DNA of 64,000 bases. It comes from Cladopsammia gracilis (Eukaryota; Cnidaria; Anthozoa; Scleractinia; Dendrophylliidae). The stretch covers positions 619,501 through 683,500 of the forward strand of contig JAJGOT010000057.1 of NCBI GenBank assembly GCA_022457155.1, written 5' to 3'. The position numbers were made by a program, and so were the translations under genes. Below, piece by piece: positions 35,885 through 48,900 of the stretch. The notes beneath the pieces were generated by a model. The model did not search any database, was not told the origin of the DNA, and worked only from the letters and a program-made list of their open reading frames with translations. Every line of letters starts with the position of its first letter. The stretch's first letter is position 1.

Positions 35885-36862
35885 ACCCACAAAACAGTAC
35901 TGTTTATGATACTGTACAAGGTGATTCTAACTTTTGAGTCTGTGGATGAAATCCTAAAGTGTGACCATTCAAATGAAAGCTACTGAGCAGTACTTTGCTG
36001 TGGTACTGTTTATTATGCTGTAAAAGGTGGTTCTAACTTTTGAGTCTATGAATGAAATCCTAAAGTGTGACCATTCAAATGAAAGCTACTGAGCGGTACT
36101 TTCCTGTGGTGCTGTTTATTATGCTGTACAAGGTGGTTCTAACTTTTGAGTCTGTGGATGAAATCCTAAAGTGTGACCATTCAAATGAAAGCTACTGAGC
36201 AGTACTTTCCTGTGGTACTGTTTATTATGCTGTACAAGGTGGTTCTAACTTTTGAGTCTGTGGATGAAATCCTATAGTGTGACCATTCAAATGAAAGCTA
36301 TTGAGCAGTACTTTCCTGTGGTACTGTTTATTATACTGTACCAGGTGGTTCTAACTTTTGAGTCTGTGGATGAAATCCTAAAGTGTGACCATTCAAATGA
36401 AAGCTATTGAGCAGTACTTTCCTGTGGTACTGTTTATTATACTGTACAAGGTGGTTCTAACTTTTGAGTCTGTGGATGAAATCCTCAAGTGTGACCATTC
36501 AAATGAAAGCTACTGAGCAGTACTTTCCTGTGGTACTGTTTATTATGCTATACAAGGTGGTTCTAACTTTTGTGTCTGTGGATGAAATCCTAAAGTGTGA
36601 CCATTCAAATGAAAGCTACTGAGCAGTACTTTCCTGTGGTACTGTTTATTATGCTGTACAAGGTGGTTCTAACTTTTGAGTCTGTGGATGAAATCCTCAA
36701 ATGTAAGCTACTGAGCAGTACTTTCCTGTGGTGCTGTTTATTATGTTGTACAAGGTGGTTCTAACTTTTGAGTTTGTGGATGAAGTCCTAAAGTGTGACC
36801 ATTCAAATGAAAGCTACTGAGCAGTACTTTCCTGTGGTGCTGTTTGTTATGCTATACAAGGT
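35885..36862. repeat. 106-bp satellite, array 1 (about 9 copies)
   Basis: The monomer contains CAGTACTTTCCTGTGG, CTGTTTATTATGCTGTACAA, GGTGGTTCTAACTTTTGAGT and AGTGTGACCATTCAAATGAA. The spacing of TTCCTGTGGT is 106 bp. It lies just downstream of the EF-hand gene stop codon, and most monomers contain TTTATT, which is AATAAA in that gene's sense. Confidence 0.95.
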
Positions 36863-36962
36863 GGTGAAACTTTCCAGTCTGTGAGGGATTGGAGTGCGAG
36901 CGACCTCGGACCGTCTGAGAATCAGGCTGCTATGAGAGCCAAAGGGTTACAATATATTTCTG

Positions 36963-39900
36963 CTAGAACACTTCCCAACTCTTTGGTTCCTTGGCTTTTT
37001 TCTTGGGCGGCTTGAAAGTTAAGTCATGCTGCCGCACCCGCTCACGAGCCCGCTCAAGTTCAGAAATGGTCAGCGGATGTTCCAGGATTGTTCGCAGCAG
37101 CTTTGCAAAGAAGGGTATGTATGACATGAAACCAATAAAATCGATAAACCCTGGAATAAAACGAAAAGAAAAGTAAAGAAACATGTAAGTCACGGCGGCC
37201 CTTAGTTACCATCAACAGAAAGGGCATACAAATACAGCAAGTTGGCGCCATAAAAGCTAAAAATCTCGTCGTCACTTACGACTTCAGAAACTGCATGTGT
37301 TAATGTTTAGTTCTTAAGCCTAGTTGAAGTAGTCTTGGAAAGGACAGGTAATTTTTTGTGTAAATGGTTAATAACCGTGGACAATCCACGTACGCATTTA
37401 CACAAAATAACGGAAGCGGACTGAAACCAGTTAATCCTGAGACATCAAATAATTCAATAAATAAACAAAATTTGACACGTGATAATCATGTGTAGTTGTG
37501 TGGACTCACCAAACTCATCACGTGCTCCTTCAAGCACCTCCTTGGCTGTCTGAAGGTCCGCCCCTGTTTCTGTTTCCATGGCAGCAGAAACCATGACTAA
37601 CAGCTCGCCAGCGTCCAGTCTGTTATCGTCATCTTCATCGATTGTTTTGAACATTTCCTGTACAAGAAAAGCATTGATATGGTAAAATATAGCAAGTGAA
37701 ACCAAAGAGAACAGTTTCCAAATTTGAATTCTAACGTCATTTATTTCAAAGAAGCTTCCATGCAAAATAATGGACTGAAAAAATATTGAAAAGCAAGCTT
37801 CTTACCCTAAACTCTCACGATTGAAGAAAAATATTCTAATTACTGAAAAAAACTTAAAAAAACCGACTAGGTTTCTTTTCAATCTGGTCACACGGTATAA
37901 ATTATCCACAGACTTTCTAGAACTCATTTAGGCCCCGTCCACACGTATACGTTTACGTTCGTAAACGCATATTTTTTTATGCGTTTAGGCCTCCCGTCCA
38001 CACGTAAACGATGAAAACAGTCACCCTAAACGGATATTTTCGAAAACGCTCTCCAAAGTGGATATTTTCGAAAACGCCGTTAACCCGTTTATGTGTGGAC
38101 AACGTAAACGGATATTTTCGTAAACGCTGATTCACAGCTGTTTATGGCGCATGCTCAAGTTATCTAGCACATGCTCAATGCAGATTTTTAGCGTTTACGT
38201 ATCGTTTTAGCGTTTACGTGTGGACAGGTGAAAACGAATCGTAAACGATGGCTGGCTTCGTGTGGACGGGAGCGTTTTAGATAAAAAAAAAAATATGCGT
38301 TTACGAACGTAAACGTATACGTGTGGACGGGGCCTTTAGTGAATTAGAGCAGTTTTCAATTGAGTGTGAAAAGTAATTACACAATTGCTTTGGTTTTTCA
38401 TTGCTACACTTTGTGATTGGCTAAAAAATCTCGCACCACTTTCTCGACCAATCAGAAGTAAAACCAAAACCAATCGTGACTTGCTCGCACGCGTTTTCCC
38501 GCGCTTGACGCCGCCGACATGTAATTGCTTCGAGCTCTGATTGGTTCATTGGATTGTTTACGACTGCTGCGATTGGTCAGAGTAATAACTTTGGTTGAAA
38601 TAATTCAACAAATTTGAAAAAGGAAAGACATAAGCGTTACAGTGGTTTGGAAACATGATCTTAATTAGCATTGATTTTGGCGATTTTATTCCGTCATTTT
38701 CCCTGTATTTAATGATCAGTTCGAGAAGCTGCATCGAACACTCGAAAGAGTGTTTCATCACAAGGTTTGACTGGCAATGAAGGGTTAAAAAGCAGATAAA
38801 ACACAACAAAGCTCCTTCTCATACCGCGTCAAAAGCAATACGCAATTTACCTTGAAAATGACAATATGCTGCGCCAAATTTTCCAGATCTAAAGCTAGTG
38901 AAGCGTCTTCGGATTCAGTTCTGAAAAAAAATAACGAGAAAAAGAAAAAAACAAAAACTATGCCCACTCAATAATTTTATAGTGAAAAGTGATATAAGAG
39001 AAACTTCACATTTCTTACTTGATTCCAGCAATTCGGTCGTTGAGAGCGCAGATGGCAGCAAATTCCCTTTTATCGATGGTCTGGTCTTTGTTCAAGTCAA
39101 ACACCTTAAAGTGAACGCAAGAAATTAATAAAATAATGCCTGCACGGATCCAATAAATGACAAAGCTAACTTTAGAAACTCTGAGTGAGATTTGTGATCC
39201 TCGCAGTGTGTTCTCAACTTAAGCAGTTGAAAAAGTAACCTGAAAAAAATTCAGGCTTGAACGGGATTCGAATCCATGACCTTGCGATACCGGTGCAATG
39301 CTCTATCCACTGAGCTATCGAGCCACATGGATAGATGGTTAATTGCGAGTTCGTAATATACCCGATGTCAGTGAATATATGTGAATGTGAATATATGAAA
39401 CTCATATATTTGAACTGCGGATAAACATGAGTGAACATCCACAGACTATCAAACACGCAAGTGTTTGAAATTATAAAACTGAATTATATCTTGTAAACTT
39501 CGAATTCTGAGCCTGGATGAAATCTTAACGTCTGACCATTCAAATGAAAGATATTGAGAAGTACTTTCCTGTGGTTCTCAGTGCTAATTACACTATACAA
39601 GGTGGTTCTACCTTTTGAGTCTGTTCTTCCTTTCGAGTCTACAGTGTGACCCTTCAAATGAAAGCTATTGAGCAGTACTTTCCTGTGGTGCTGTTTATTA
39701 TGCTGTACAAGGTGGTTCTAACTTTTGAGTCTGTAGATGAAATCCTAAAGTGTGACCCTTCAAATGAAAGCTATTGAGCAGTACTTTCCTGTGGTGCTGT
39801 TCATTATGCTGTACAAGGTGGTTCTAACTTCTGAGTCTGTAGATGAAATCCTAAAGTGCGACAATTCAAATGAAAGCTACTGAGTAGTACTTTCCTGTTT

Positions 39901-42900
39901 TACTGCTTATAATGCTATACAAGGTGGTGTAACTTTTCAGTCTGTGGATGAAATCTTGAAGTGTGACCATTCAAATGAAAGCTACGTACTGAGCAGTACT
40001 TTCCTGTTTTACTGCTTATAATGCTATACAAGGTGGTGTAACTTTTCAGTCTGTGGATGAAATCCTGAAGTGTGACCATTCAAATGAAAGCTATCGAGCA
40101 GTACTTTCCTGTGGTGCTGCTTATAATGCTATACAAGGTGGTGTAACTTTTCAGTCTGTGGATGAAATCCTAAAGTGTGACCATTCAAATGAAAGCTACT
40201 GAGCAGTACTTTCCTGTGGTACTGTTTATTATGCTGTACAAGGTGGTTCTAACGTTTGAGTCTGTGGATAAAATCCTAAAGTGTGACCATTCAAATGAAA
40301 GCTACTGAGCAGTACTTTCCTGTGGTGCTGTTCATTATGCTGTACAAGGTGGTTCTAACGTTTGAGTCTGTGGATAAAATCCTGAAGTGTGACCATTCAA
40401 ATGAAAGCTATTGAGCAGTTTTTTTCCCCGCGGTGCCATTTTCAGTGTTTTGCAGCAACTAAAAAAGTGAAACTTTGATTTTGTGACTCTTTGGAGTTAA
40501 ACGGAGACTCGGGCCGTTTATACCTGAACAAAATGTTTGATATCATGTCTAGAAACAGAGGGCTGCATCCTGAACTTGAGCTCCTGTAGAGTTACACTGC
40601 CATTCTTGTCTTTATCCACTTCATCAAACAGCAAGCCAAACACATGTCTCTGTTGCTCGTTGATAATTCCGTACCGCGCATCCTGCAAGAAAATAATCAG
40701 ATTGATATAAATAAACAAGGAATGCTGCTTCTCCTTCCTGGGTGGGATACCTGGCCATCACGAAACTACTCCCCAAAGGTTTGTACGCCGGTACTAATTG
40801 GAGAGAGGCATGGTGGAGCAAAGTGTCTTTTGTAAGAACACAACACGATGTATACCCATTTATACACCAGGGTAAAGATAGACAATGCAGAGCAAAGTGT
40901 CTTGTTTAAGGACAGTTCGAAAGTTCGAAGAACTAACCACTAGACCTTCAGAACCCCACTAAAAGGGCTTTCTATGATTTCAAAAAGCAATAAACTTTGA
41001 AAATACATCTATAGTATTTTCTCGATTAAAAGCCGGGCCTCGAATAAACGCTGGGGCGACAAGGTCGAGTTTTAAATAAAAGCGCTGGAGTTTATTCCCC
41101 GGAAGTGAAAAGTGAGTCAACGTTGCCCAAATGTTAGCCAAAAACGCTTCTTTTGTTTTTCCTTTGTATGTATCAGGGATATAAGTCAGGGATGCCAATC
41201 AACTAGGTATATAAAAAGGGTACCTTTTCTGTCAAAAACGGTATATAAAAGGGTAAGGGTTTGGACCTCGGGGTGGAGCATCCCCGGACAAAGCTTTGTT
41301 GAGTACTCCCCCCCCCCCCCGAGGGGTTATTTGAACTCGATGTTGCGTAAATGATTGATATCATGAAATAATATAATTTAATATAACATAATTTTCGGTG
41401 AAATTAACCCGCCAGCGGCCAGTCCACCTTACGGCGCGGACTTTCATTTTTATCGAGATATTACGTTCATCGTCTTTCTCATCCCGAGGTTCGCTTCATC
41501 GTTTCTTTATCAAGTTCTTCTTATCTGTCGAGTTGTTGTTTATGCCGATTAAAAATCTCAAGATCATGGAACATCACTTGAATTTCTGGTTAAAATTTTG
41601 TTACAGTTTACTGACGTGAGTCTCCTTGAGACGTTATGTTTTCATCAAGATTTTCGGAATATTTATATCAATTTAGCTTCTGAATAAGAAATTTCAGCAT
41701 AAATTACATAAAGTGCGATCATGAAAATGATGAAAAAATTACCCGTTTGATAAACGCCGGTCCCCAAATATACGCCGGGGTCGCGACGCCGAGTTTTAAA
41801 TAAATGCCGGAGGCGTTTAATCAAGACAATACGGGGTGTATGACTTACAGGTGTCAGTAATTCGTCGTCTTCCAATTCCTTGCCATCTGTAATTTCCGTC
41901 AAAAACGCCCTGGAAACACGAGAAGAAACAATACAAGAGAATTGGCTGACATAGTTCACGACATGCATGCCACCTCCGTGTTAACGGAGTTACATACATA
42001 CGGGGGTGATGGGGGTATGAGGGTACTCCCCCAGGGGGTTAGACTGTATACTAAGGTAATGAAGCAAAAAATGGTTAACCGCTCTTCACAGCTAGTGTTT
42101 TTCAAAGAGTTAAAATAACTCCCAAATTAACTCCTCACACTGGAGTTAATTTTTTCGTAGTTGTTTCAACTCCAAAATAGAGTTATTTGAACCCCCAAAA
42201 GTATTTATCTTGCTGTGCAGTAGAGTTAAATTAAATCCATTAGCGGTTGGAGTTATTTTAACCCCGGATTCGGAGTTCATTTTGGAGCGAAAATGACCCC
42301 TAAAAGGAGGTTATTTTTAACTCCACTTTTGGAGTTAAAATAACTCTTTGGAAACCTACAGTGTATTATGGATTACTTACGAGGAAAACCTTTCTCCACT
42401 CTTCTTTGTGGCTTCCGCGTTAGTTGACATGAAAATCCTAAGGAAATCAAAGAGAAAAAGTCATTGGCTATTGAAAAAGAAAGACAAGATTATCCAACCC
42501 AAGATTCTATTTGTATAGCTGAAGGTGCCGTTTTTTCTGCAATTTGCAACGCTACGCTGACGACAGCTGATGCGAGACAAGTTGCAAATGAAATTGCAAC
42601 TTGTCTCGCAACGACAAATCATGTTGCGAGTTGCAGAAAAAGTTGAACAGTTCTGTACTTTTCGCAGCGTTGCGATAGAAGTTGCGCGCGTGTAGCATGT
42701 AATCTGCAACTTGTCTCGTAATACTCTCGTCAGTGTTGCGATAATTATAAGTTACGCGCGTGTAACATGTAATCCGTAACTTGTCTTGTCAGCGTTACGA
42801 TAGAAGTTGCGCGCGTGAAGAACACCCGGCCCCCTATCACTCGTGGAACACCCGGCCCCCTATCACTCGTACAACACCCGGCCCCCTATCACTCGTGGAA

Positions 42901-45900
42901 CACCCGGCCCCCTATCACTCGTAGAACACCCGGCCCACTATCACTCGTAGAACACCCGGCCCCTATCACTCGTGGAACACCCGGCCCCCTATCACTCGTG
43001 GAACACCCGGCCCCCTATCACTCGTAGAACACCCGGCCCCCTATCACTCGTACAACACCCGGCCCCCTATCACTCGTACAACACCCGGCCCCCTATCACT
43101 CGTAGAACACCCGGCCCACTATCACTCGTAGAACACCCGGCCCCCTATCACTCGTAGAACACCCGGCCCCCTATCACTCGTAGAACACCCGGCCCCTATC
43201 ACTCGTAGAACACCCGGCCCCATATCACTCGTAGAACACCCGGCCCCTATCACTCGTAGAACACCCGGCCCCCTATCACTCGTAGAACACCCGGCCCCCT
43301 ATCACTCGTAGAACACCCGGCCCCCTATCACTCGTAGAACACCCGGCCCCCTATCACTCGTAGAACACCCGGCCCCCTATCACTCGTAGAACACCCGGCC
43401 CCTATCACTCGTAGAACACCCGGCCCCCTATCACTCGTAGAACACCCGGCCCCCTATCACTCGTAGAACACCCGGCCCACTATCACTCGTAGAACACCCG
43501 GCCCCTATCACTCGTAGAACACCCGGCCCCTATCACTCGTAGAACACCCGGCCCCCTATCACTCGTAGAACACCCGCCCCCTATCACTCGTAGAACACCC
43601 GGCCCCCTATCACTCGTAGAACACCCGCCCCCTATCACTCGTAGAACACCCGGCCCCCTATCACTCGTAGAACACCCGGCCCCCTATCACTCGTAGAACA
43701 CCCGGCCCCCTATCACTCGTAGAACACCCGGCCCCCTATCACTCGTAGAACACCCGGCCCCCTATCACTCGTAGAACACCCGGCCCACTATCACTCGTAG
43801 AACACCCGGCCCCTACCACTCGTAGAACACCCGGCCCCTATCACTCGTAGAACACCCGGCCCCCTATCACTCGTAGAACACCCGCCCCCTATCACTCGTA
43901 GAACACCCGGCCCCCTATCACTCGTAGAACACCCGCCCCCTATCACTCGTAGAACACCCGGCCCCCTATCACTCGTAGAACACCCGGCCCCCTATCACCC
44001 GTGGAACACCCGGCCCCCTATCACTCGTACAACACCCCGCCCCCTATCACTCGTGGAACACCCGGCCCCCTATCACTCGTAGAACACCCGGCCCACTATC
44101 ACTCGTAGAACACCCGGCCCCTATCACTCGTAGAACACCCGGCCCCTATCACTCGTAGAACACCCGGCCCCCTATCACTCGTAGAACACCCGCCCCCTAT
44201 CACTCGTACAACACCCGGCCCCCTATCACTCGTAGAACACCCGCCCCCTATCACTCGTAGAACACCCGGCCCCCTATCACTCGTAGAACACCCGGCCCCC
44301 TATCACTCGTAGAACACCCGGCCCCTATCACTCGTAGAACACCCGGCCCCCTATCACTCGTAGAACACCCGGCCCCTATCACTCGTAGAACACCCGGCCC
44401 CCTATCACTCGTAGAACACCCGCCCCCTATCACTCGTAGAACACCCGGCCCCCTATCACTCGTAGAACACCCGGCCCCCTATCACTCGTAGAACACCCGG
44501 CCCCTATCACTCGTAGAACACCCGGCCCCCTATCACTCGTAGAACACCCGGCCCCTATCACTCGTAGAACACCCGGCCCTCTATCACTCGTAGAACACCC
44601 GGCCCCCTATCACTCGTAGAACACCCGGCCCCCTATCACTCGTAGAACACCCGGCCCCCTATCACTCGTAGAACACCGGCCCCCTATCACTCGTAGAACA
44701 CCCGGCCCCCTATCACTCGTAGAACACCCGGCACCCTATCACTCGTAGAACACCGGCCCCCTATCACTCGTAGAACACCCGGCCCCCTATCACTCGTAGA
44801 ACACCCGGCCCCCTATCACTCGTAGAACACCCGGCCCCCTATCACTCGTAGAACACCCGGCCCCCTTTCACTGGCACTCACCTGTTTGGTGGAGGTTTTC
44901 CAGGCTGATATCTCGTGTCTACCACTTCTCTTTTTATTCCAAGCCACTCATCCAAATATTTATTTCTCTTCTCTTCTTTAGGTTCGCTACTATCACTCGC
45001 ATCATCTTTCTTCGCCTCATCATCCTCTTGCCCTTTCTTTGTCATTTTCTTTCTATCTTTTCCCGCTTTTTGATTTTCAGCCGTCTTTCCTTCGTCCTTG
45101 AAGCGTATTTTCCCCTTCTTGACTCCTTTGGCGACAGAGCTCCCTTTCTTCTTCGCAGAATGCGTCTTTTTATCACCTCCTTCATTGCTGTCCTTGTTTC
45201 CACTAGAGGAGTCGCCATCTTGGACGCCATTTTGGGATTTTCCCTCGCTGAGTACAACAGCTTTGCGGTCCACGAATTCCTTCCGTCTTCCTTTGATTGA
45301 CACGCTGTCAAACTCGTCAACTGAACTGACATCCGAGTCTTCTTCCGCCCACTTTCCATCATTTTCGGCGCTTTCTAAATCGGTAGCAGACGAAAATGCC
45401 TGGGTGCAAAAACAACACTTACGCTTACACAAGAATTGCAGTTAAGACCCCGGGGGGGTACTCAGCAAAGTTTCGTACGGGGATGCTCCGCCCCGAGGTT
45501 CAAACCCTTACCCTTTCATATACCGATTTTGACAGAAAAGGTACCCCTTTCATATACCTTTCATTGAAAATGGTACCCCTTTCATATACCTTTCAATGAA
45601 AATGGTACCCCTTTGAGAGCCTTTAAGTGTGTCTGTTTGAGATATTTTGAAAGGCCATTTTTATAATAGTTAAATGGCAGTTTTCCCTACCTTTTTTATG
45701 CTTCAACGGCGTGGCTTCGCTTCCCTTTCCTATTCTTCGTAAAATCCCTACCCTTTCATATACTTCAACTCGTGAAATCCTGACCCTTTCATATACCTCT
45801 AGCCTCAAAAAGGTACCCCTTTCGGGCGGAGCATCCCCGTATAGCTCATTATAGGGAGTACCCCCCCCGGGGTTAAGACACTAACAATTTCAGGGTTGAG

Positions 45901-48900
45901 TTTGGGTTAACTGGCCTGATGACTAAAAGTGGTATTATTTTACTGTTGGGGGTTAACAAATAAACGTTTCCAAAGTGAACAACCAGCTGCCTAAAAGAGG
46001 TGTCCGCCTTATAGAGAGTTTAGTTACAGATGAACAAGTGAAATTCGGCCAGAACCAGCCAATAATTGATGTTCGTCTTAGAGAGTTATCCGCCTTACAG
46101 GGGTATCCCAAATCCGTGTTCATAAAGGTTACTGTGTATGAAAAGACGGAATAGCAAATGGGAAAGAGGGACAAGCAATGCTTGTAACAAACATTTGCGA
46201 TAGTATTTTCTTTTTCATGCGTTTTGGTTTTCATTTGCTTTATCCAATGTGATGAGAGACCGTGATGTTGTGGGAAAAACACAGAATTGAAAAATGGTGT
46301 TTTGGAAGCTTAACTTACCCCGGAGCTGGGTGCTCTGATCCCACTACCGGGCACAGGGGTACTAAGCTGACCACTTGGACTATCGCGAGGATTACTGCCA
46401 GCAAATCTGTGAGCAAAATAGTCATTGATGAATATTAAAATACTAAAATACTTACTTGCTTGCAAAGGTTTGTGTGAATAGACTGGGAATGCGTTATTTG
46501 GTAAGAAGTGTGGAACCGGTATTTGCAGGATGCAATACAAGGCATGCAACATGCAATAATAAATTGATGCAATGGATCCAGAAATAAAACTGACTTATAT
46601 AGCACTTGCTCCATATGTTAACCCTAACCACGACTTGTTTTGCAACGTTGTCTATTATACAATAGATAGATATCCATGCTGCAATTAACTCAAGAAGATA
46701 TTGAAAGAAGCCATTTTAAGAATGTTAAGATCATTAAAGGCTTGCGTTTTCATGAACCGTATTGATACATTTGAAATTTGACAGATATTTTGCAATGGAA
46801 AATTTAAAAATTGAGGGAACAAGTTGAATTTAAATAAGACATATCGGTTTCAAAATATTCCTTTTGAATGCCAAGATGTCAACGTTAATATTAAGTCACT
46901 AACTTTGCATCCTTGGCAGCCTTGTAGTTTGTAAGTTGCTTCTCTTGTGCAAGAAGTCTCAACTGCAACAGATCTGTGTTATCTACATCATACCTATAAA
47001 ATAATTATTAAACCTGTAGCAAATTATAAATGTTGCAATTTAATGCATGCATGTACTGTGATTTTGTAATATATTCCCACTGGAGCCCCCACTCCCAAAC
47101 ACCCCAAGCTAGAAAGAGTTATGTGAAGAAGCGAGCCCGGAGGCGAAAGGGAGCGGGAGCTCAAAAATGAAAGAACACGTCTAGTCATCGCTGCGGGGAG
47201 GAGGGAGGGGCGCCAAGCGGACGTCTGGCGGCCGTTAAAACGAAGAGAGGAATAAACCGGATAACGACGGCCTATTTATGCAAAACCACCTAATATATGC
47301 ATAACACCACCCCCTACTGGCTCACGGATGCACGGGTGTAGAAACAATAGAATTCTAGCGGATTTGGGAGTGTTTGTGCGTGATGGCACCAGTGAGAATA
47401 GTAATATATTCCCACTGGAGCCCCCACTCCCAAACACCCCAAGCTAGAAAGAGTTATGGGAAGAAGCGAGCCCTACGGCGGCCGCTTCCGGATAACTCAA
47501 TAAATAACAGAATGATAAACCATGGGCAAAACCGAGGGAAAAAAAAAACGTCTCTCTCCCCACAACTCAAAATTCCTAACCTTACTCCTGACTTTTAGCC
47601 GCATGAGTTACAGGAAGGCAGGCCTGAAATTCTTAAGTTCATTAAAAGCCTTATGCGAGGACGCCACATTCTAGGAGGGGACGAAGGGACCGGGCTTGCT
47701 ACACGGTGCTTTTCCCCTTTTAAATTACACCACCGGATGGTATGCATAAAAACTGCGCCCGGATTGAAGTCGCAGCGAGGCCTCTTACATGGAGAGGCCC
47801 AATGGAGCAAAATGTAGAGGCCCAAAGGAGCAAAACGACGAAGGACTAGTAACAAAAGGAAAGGGGAAAAGCTAACCGCGAAGCAGCCCCGAAATACCCC
47901 GTCCAGGGACAGAGCAATTAAGGGTATTAGATAACCCCATCGAAGACATACTAAGCGGTAGCTTTAATACAAAAACGCGAAACTAAAGATTTGACACACG
48001 GACGGAGAAAACTAAAGGTTACCCTATGCACACAGATGGAAAATTGTAAGGCTGAACAACTGAAAGTTTAGTGATCACACAGGGCAAATAATTGTAACAG
48101 AGACTTATACCGCAGACAAGAAACAGAAAGTTTTGTAGTCACACAGAATGGAAATTGTCACAGCGACTTGTTACACAGACTGAAAAAATGGAAGTTTTGA
48201 AGTCACGCAGGGTGAATAATAGTCACACAAACTTGTGACACTCAGACAAGAAAATGAAAATTTCTGTAGTCACACAGGCTGAAAAACCGAGACTTGCAAC
48301 CCAGATTTTGTCACGCAGACTGGAAATGAAAAATTTTGTAGTCACACAGACTGAAAAATAGTCACACAGACTGAAAATTGAACGAAAGCGAGGCAGGGCG
48401 GTAAGGTCCCAAAACAATACACAGATGACCGTAACTCTCCCCATAACGCAAAAAGCTCTATTGCAAACTTTACGACCTTAAAGATACGAAGCCACAAAAC
48501 AGTGAAAGGCAAAACTAATACAAACTATGGAAAAACCGGAATGAAATGTCGACCCCCCCGGACGATGTAGGATAAGAATCTCATCTTTCTTTGGGTGTTC
48601 TGACAGAATGAACTTCCAGTAAGACTGGTGCCGACTCAGTTTCCCAGCCACAAAACTACTGGGATCTCGGAAAAGAACACCTTGGGGAGTGGCATGAGCG
48701 ATTCCCTTGGAAACCATGTAGGGCGAGAGGTTAGGGCCTGCAACGCGAGGCTCTCCCCCTTTCCAATTGTACCACTGAACAAAATTGGAAGAGACTTCGT
48801 CCGGGCGAAAATCATAACAAGGTTTTGCACGGGGGCGCCTAAAACAAAAGGACAACGAAAAAGGCGCCAATGAAACCTGATATAGGAAAGGGGAAAAGCC

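Noticed and set aside
39240..39326. tRNA gene on the minus strand
   Set aside because: The A and B boxes are good, but the acceptor stem is poorly paired and a SINE-type tail follows.
42819..44872. CRISPR-like regular repeats
   Set aside because: There are no spacers. Units are contiguous 25-26-bp tandem copies inside a eukaryotic intron.
45028..45445. Plus-strand frames of 90-115 codons
   Set aside because: Antisense of the Lys/Glu-rich EF-hand gene exon at 44882-45399, which is supported by phase on both sides.
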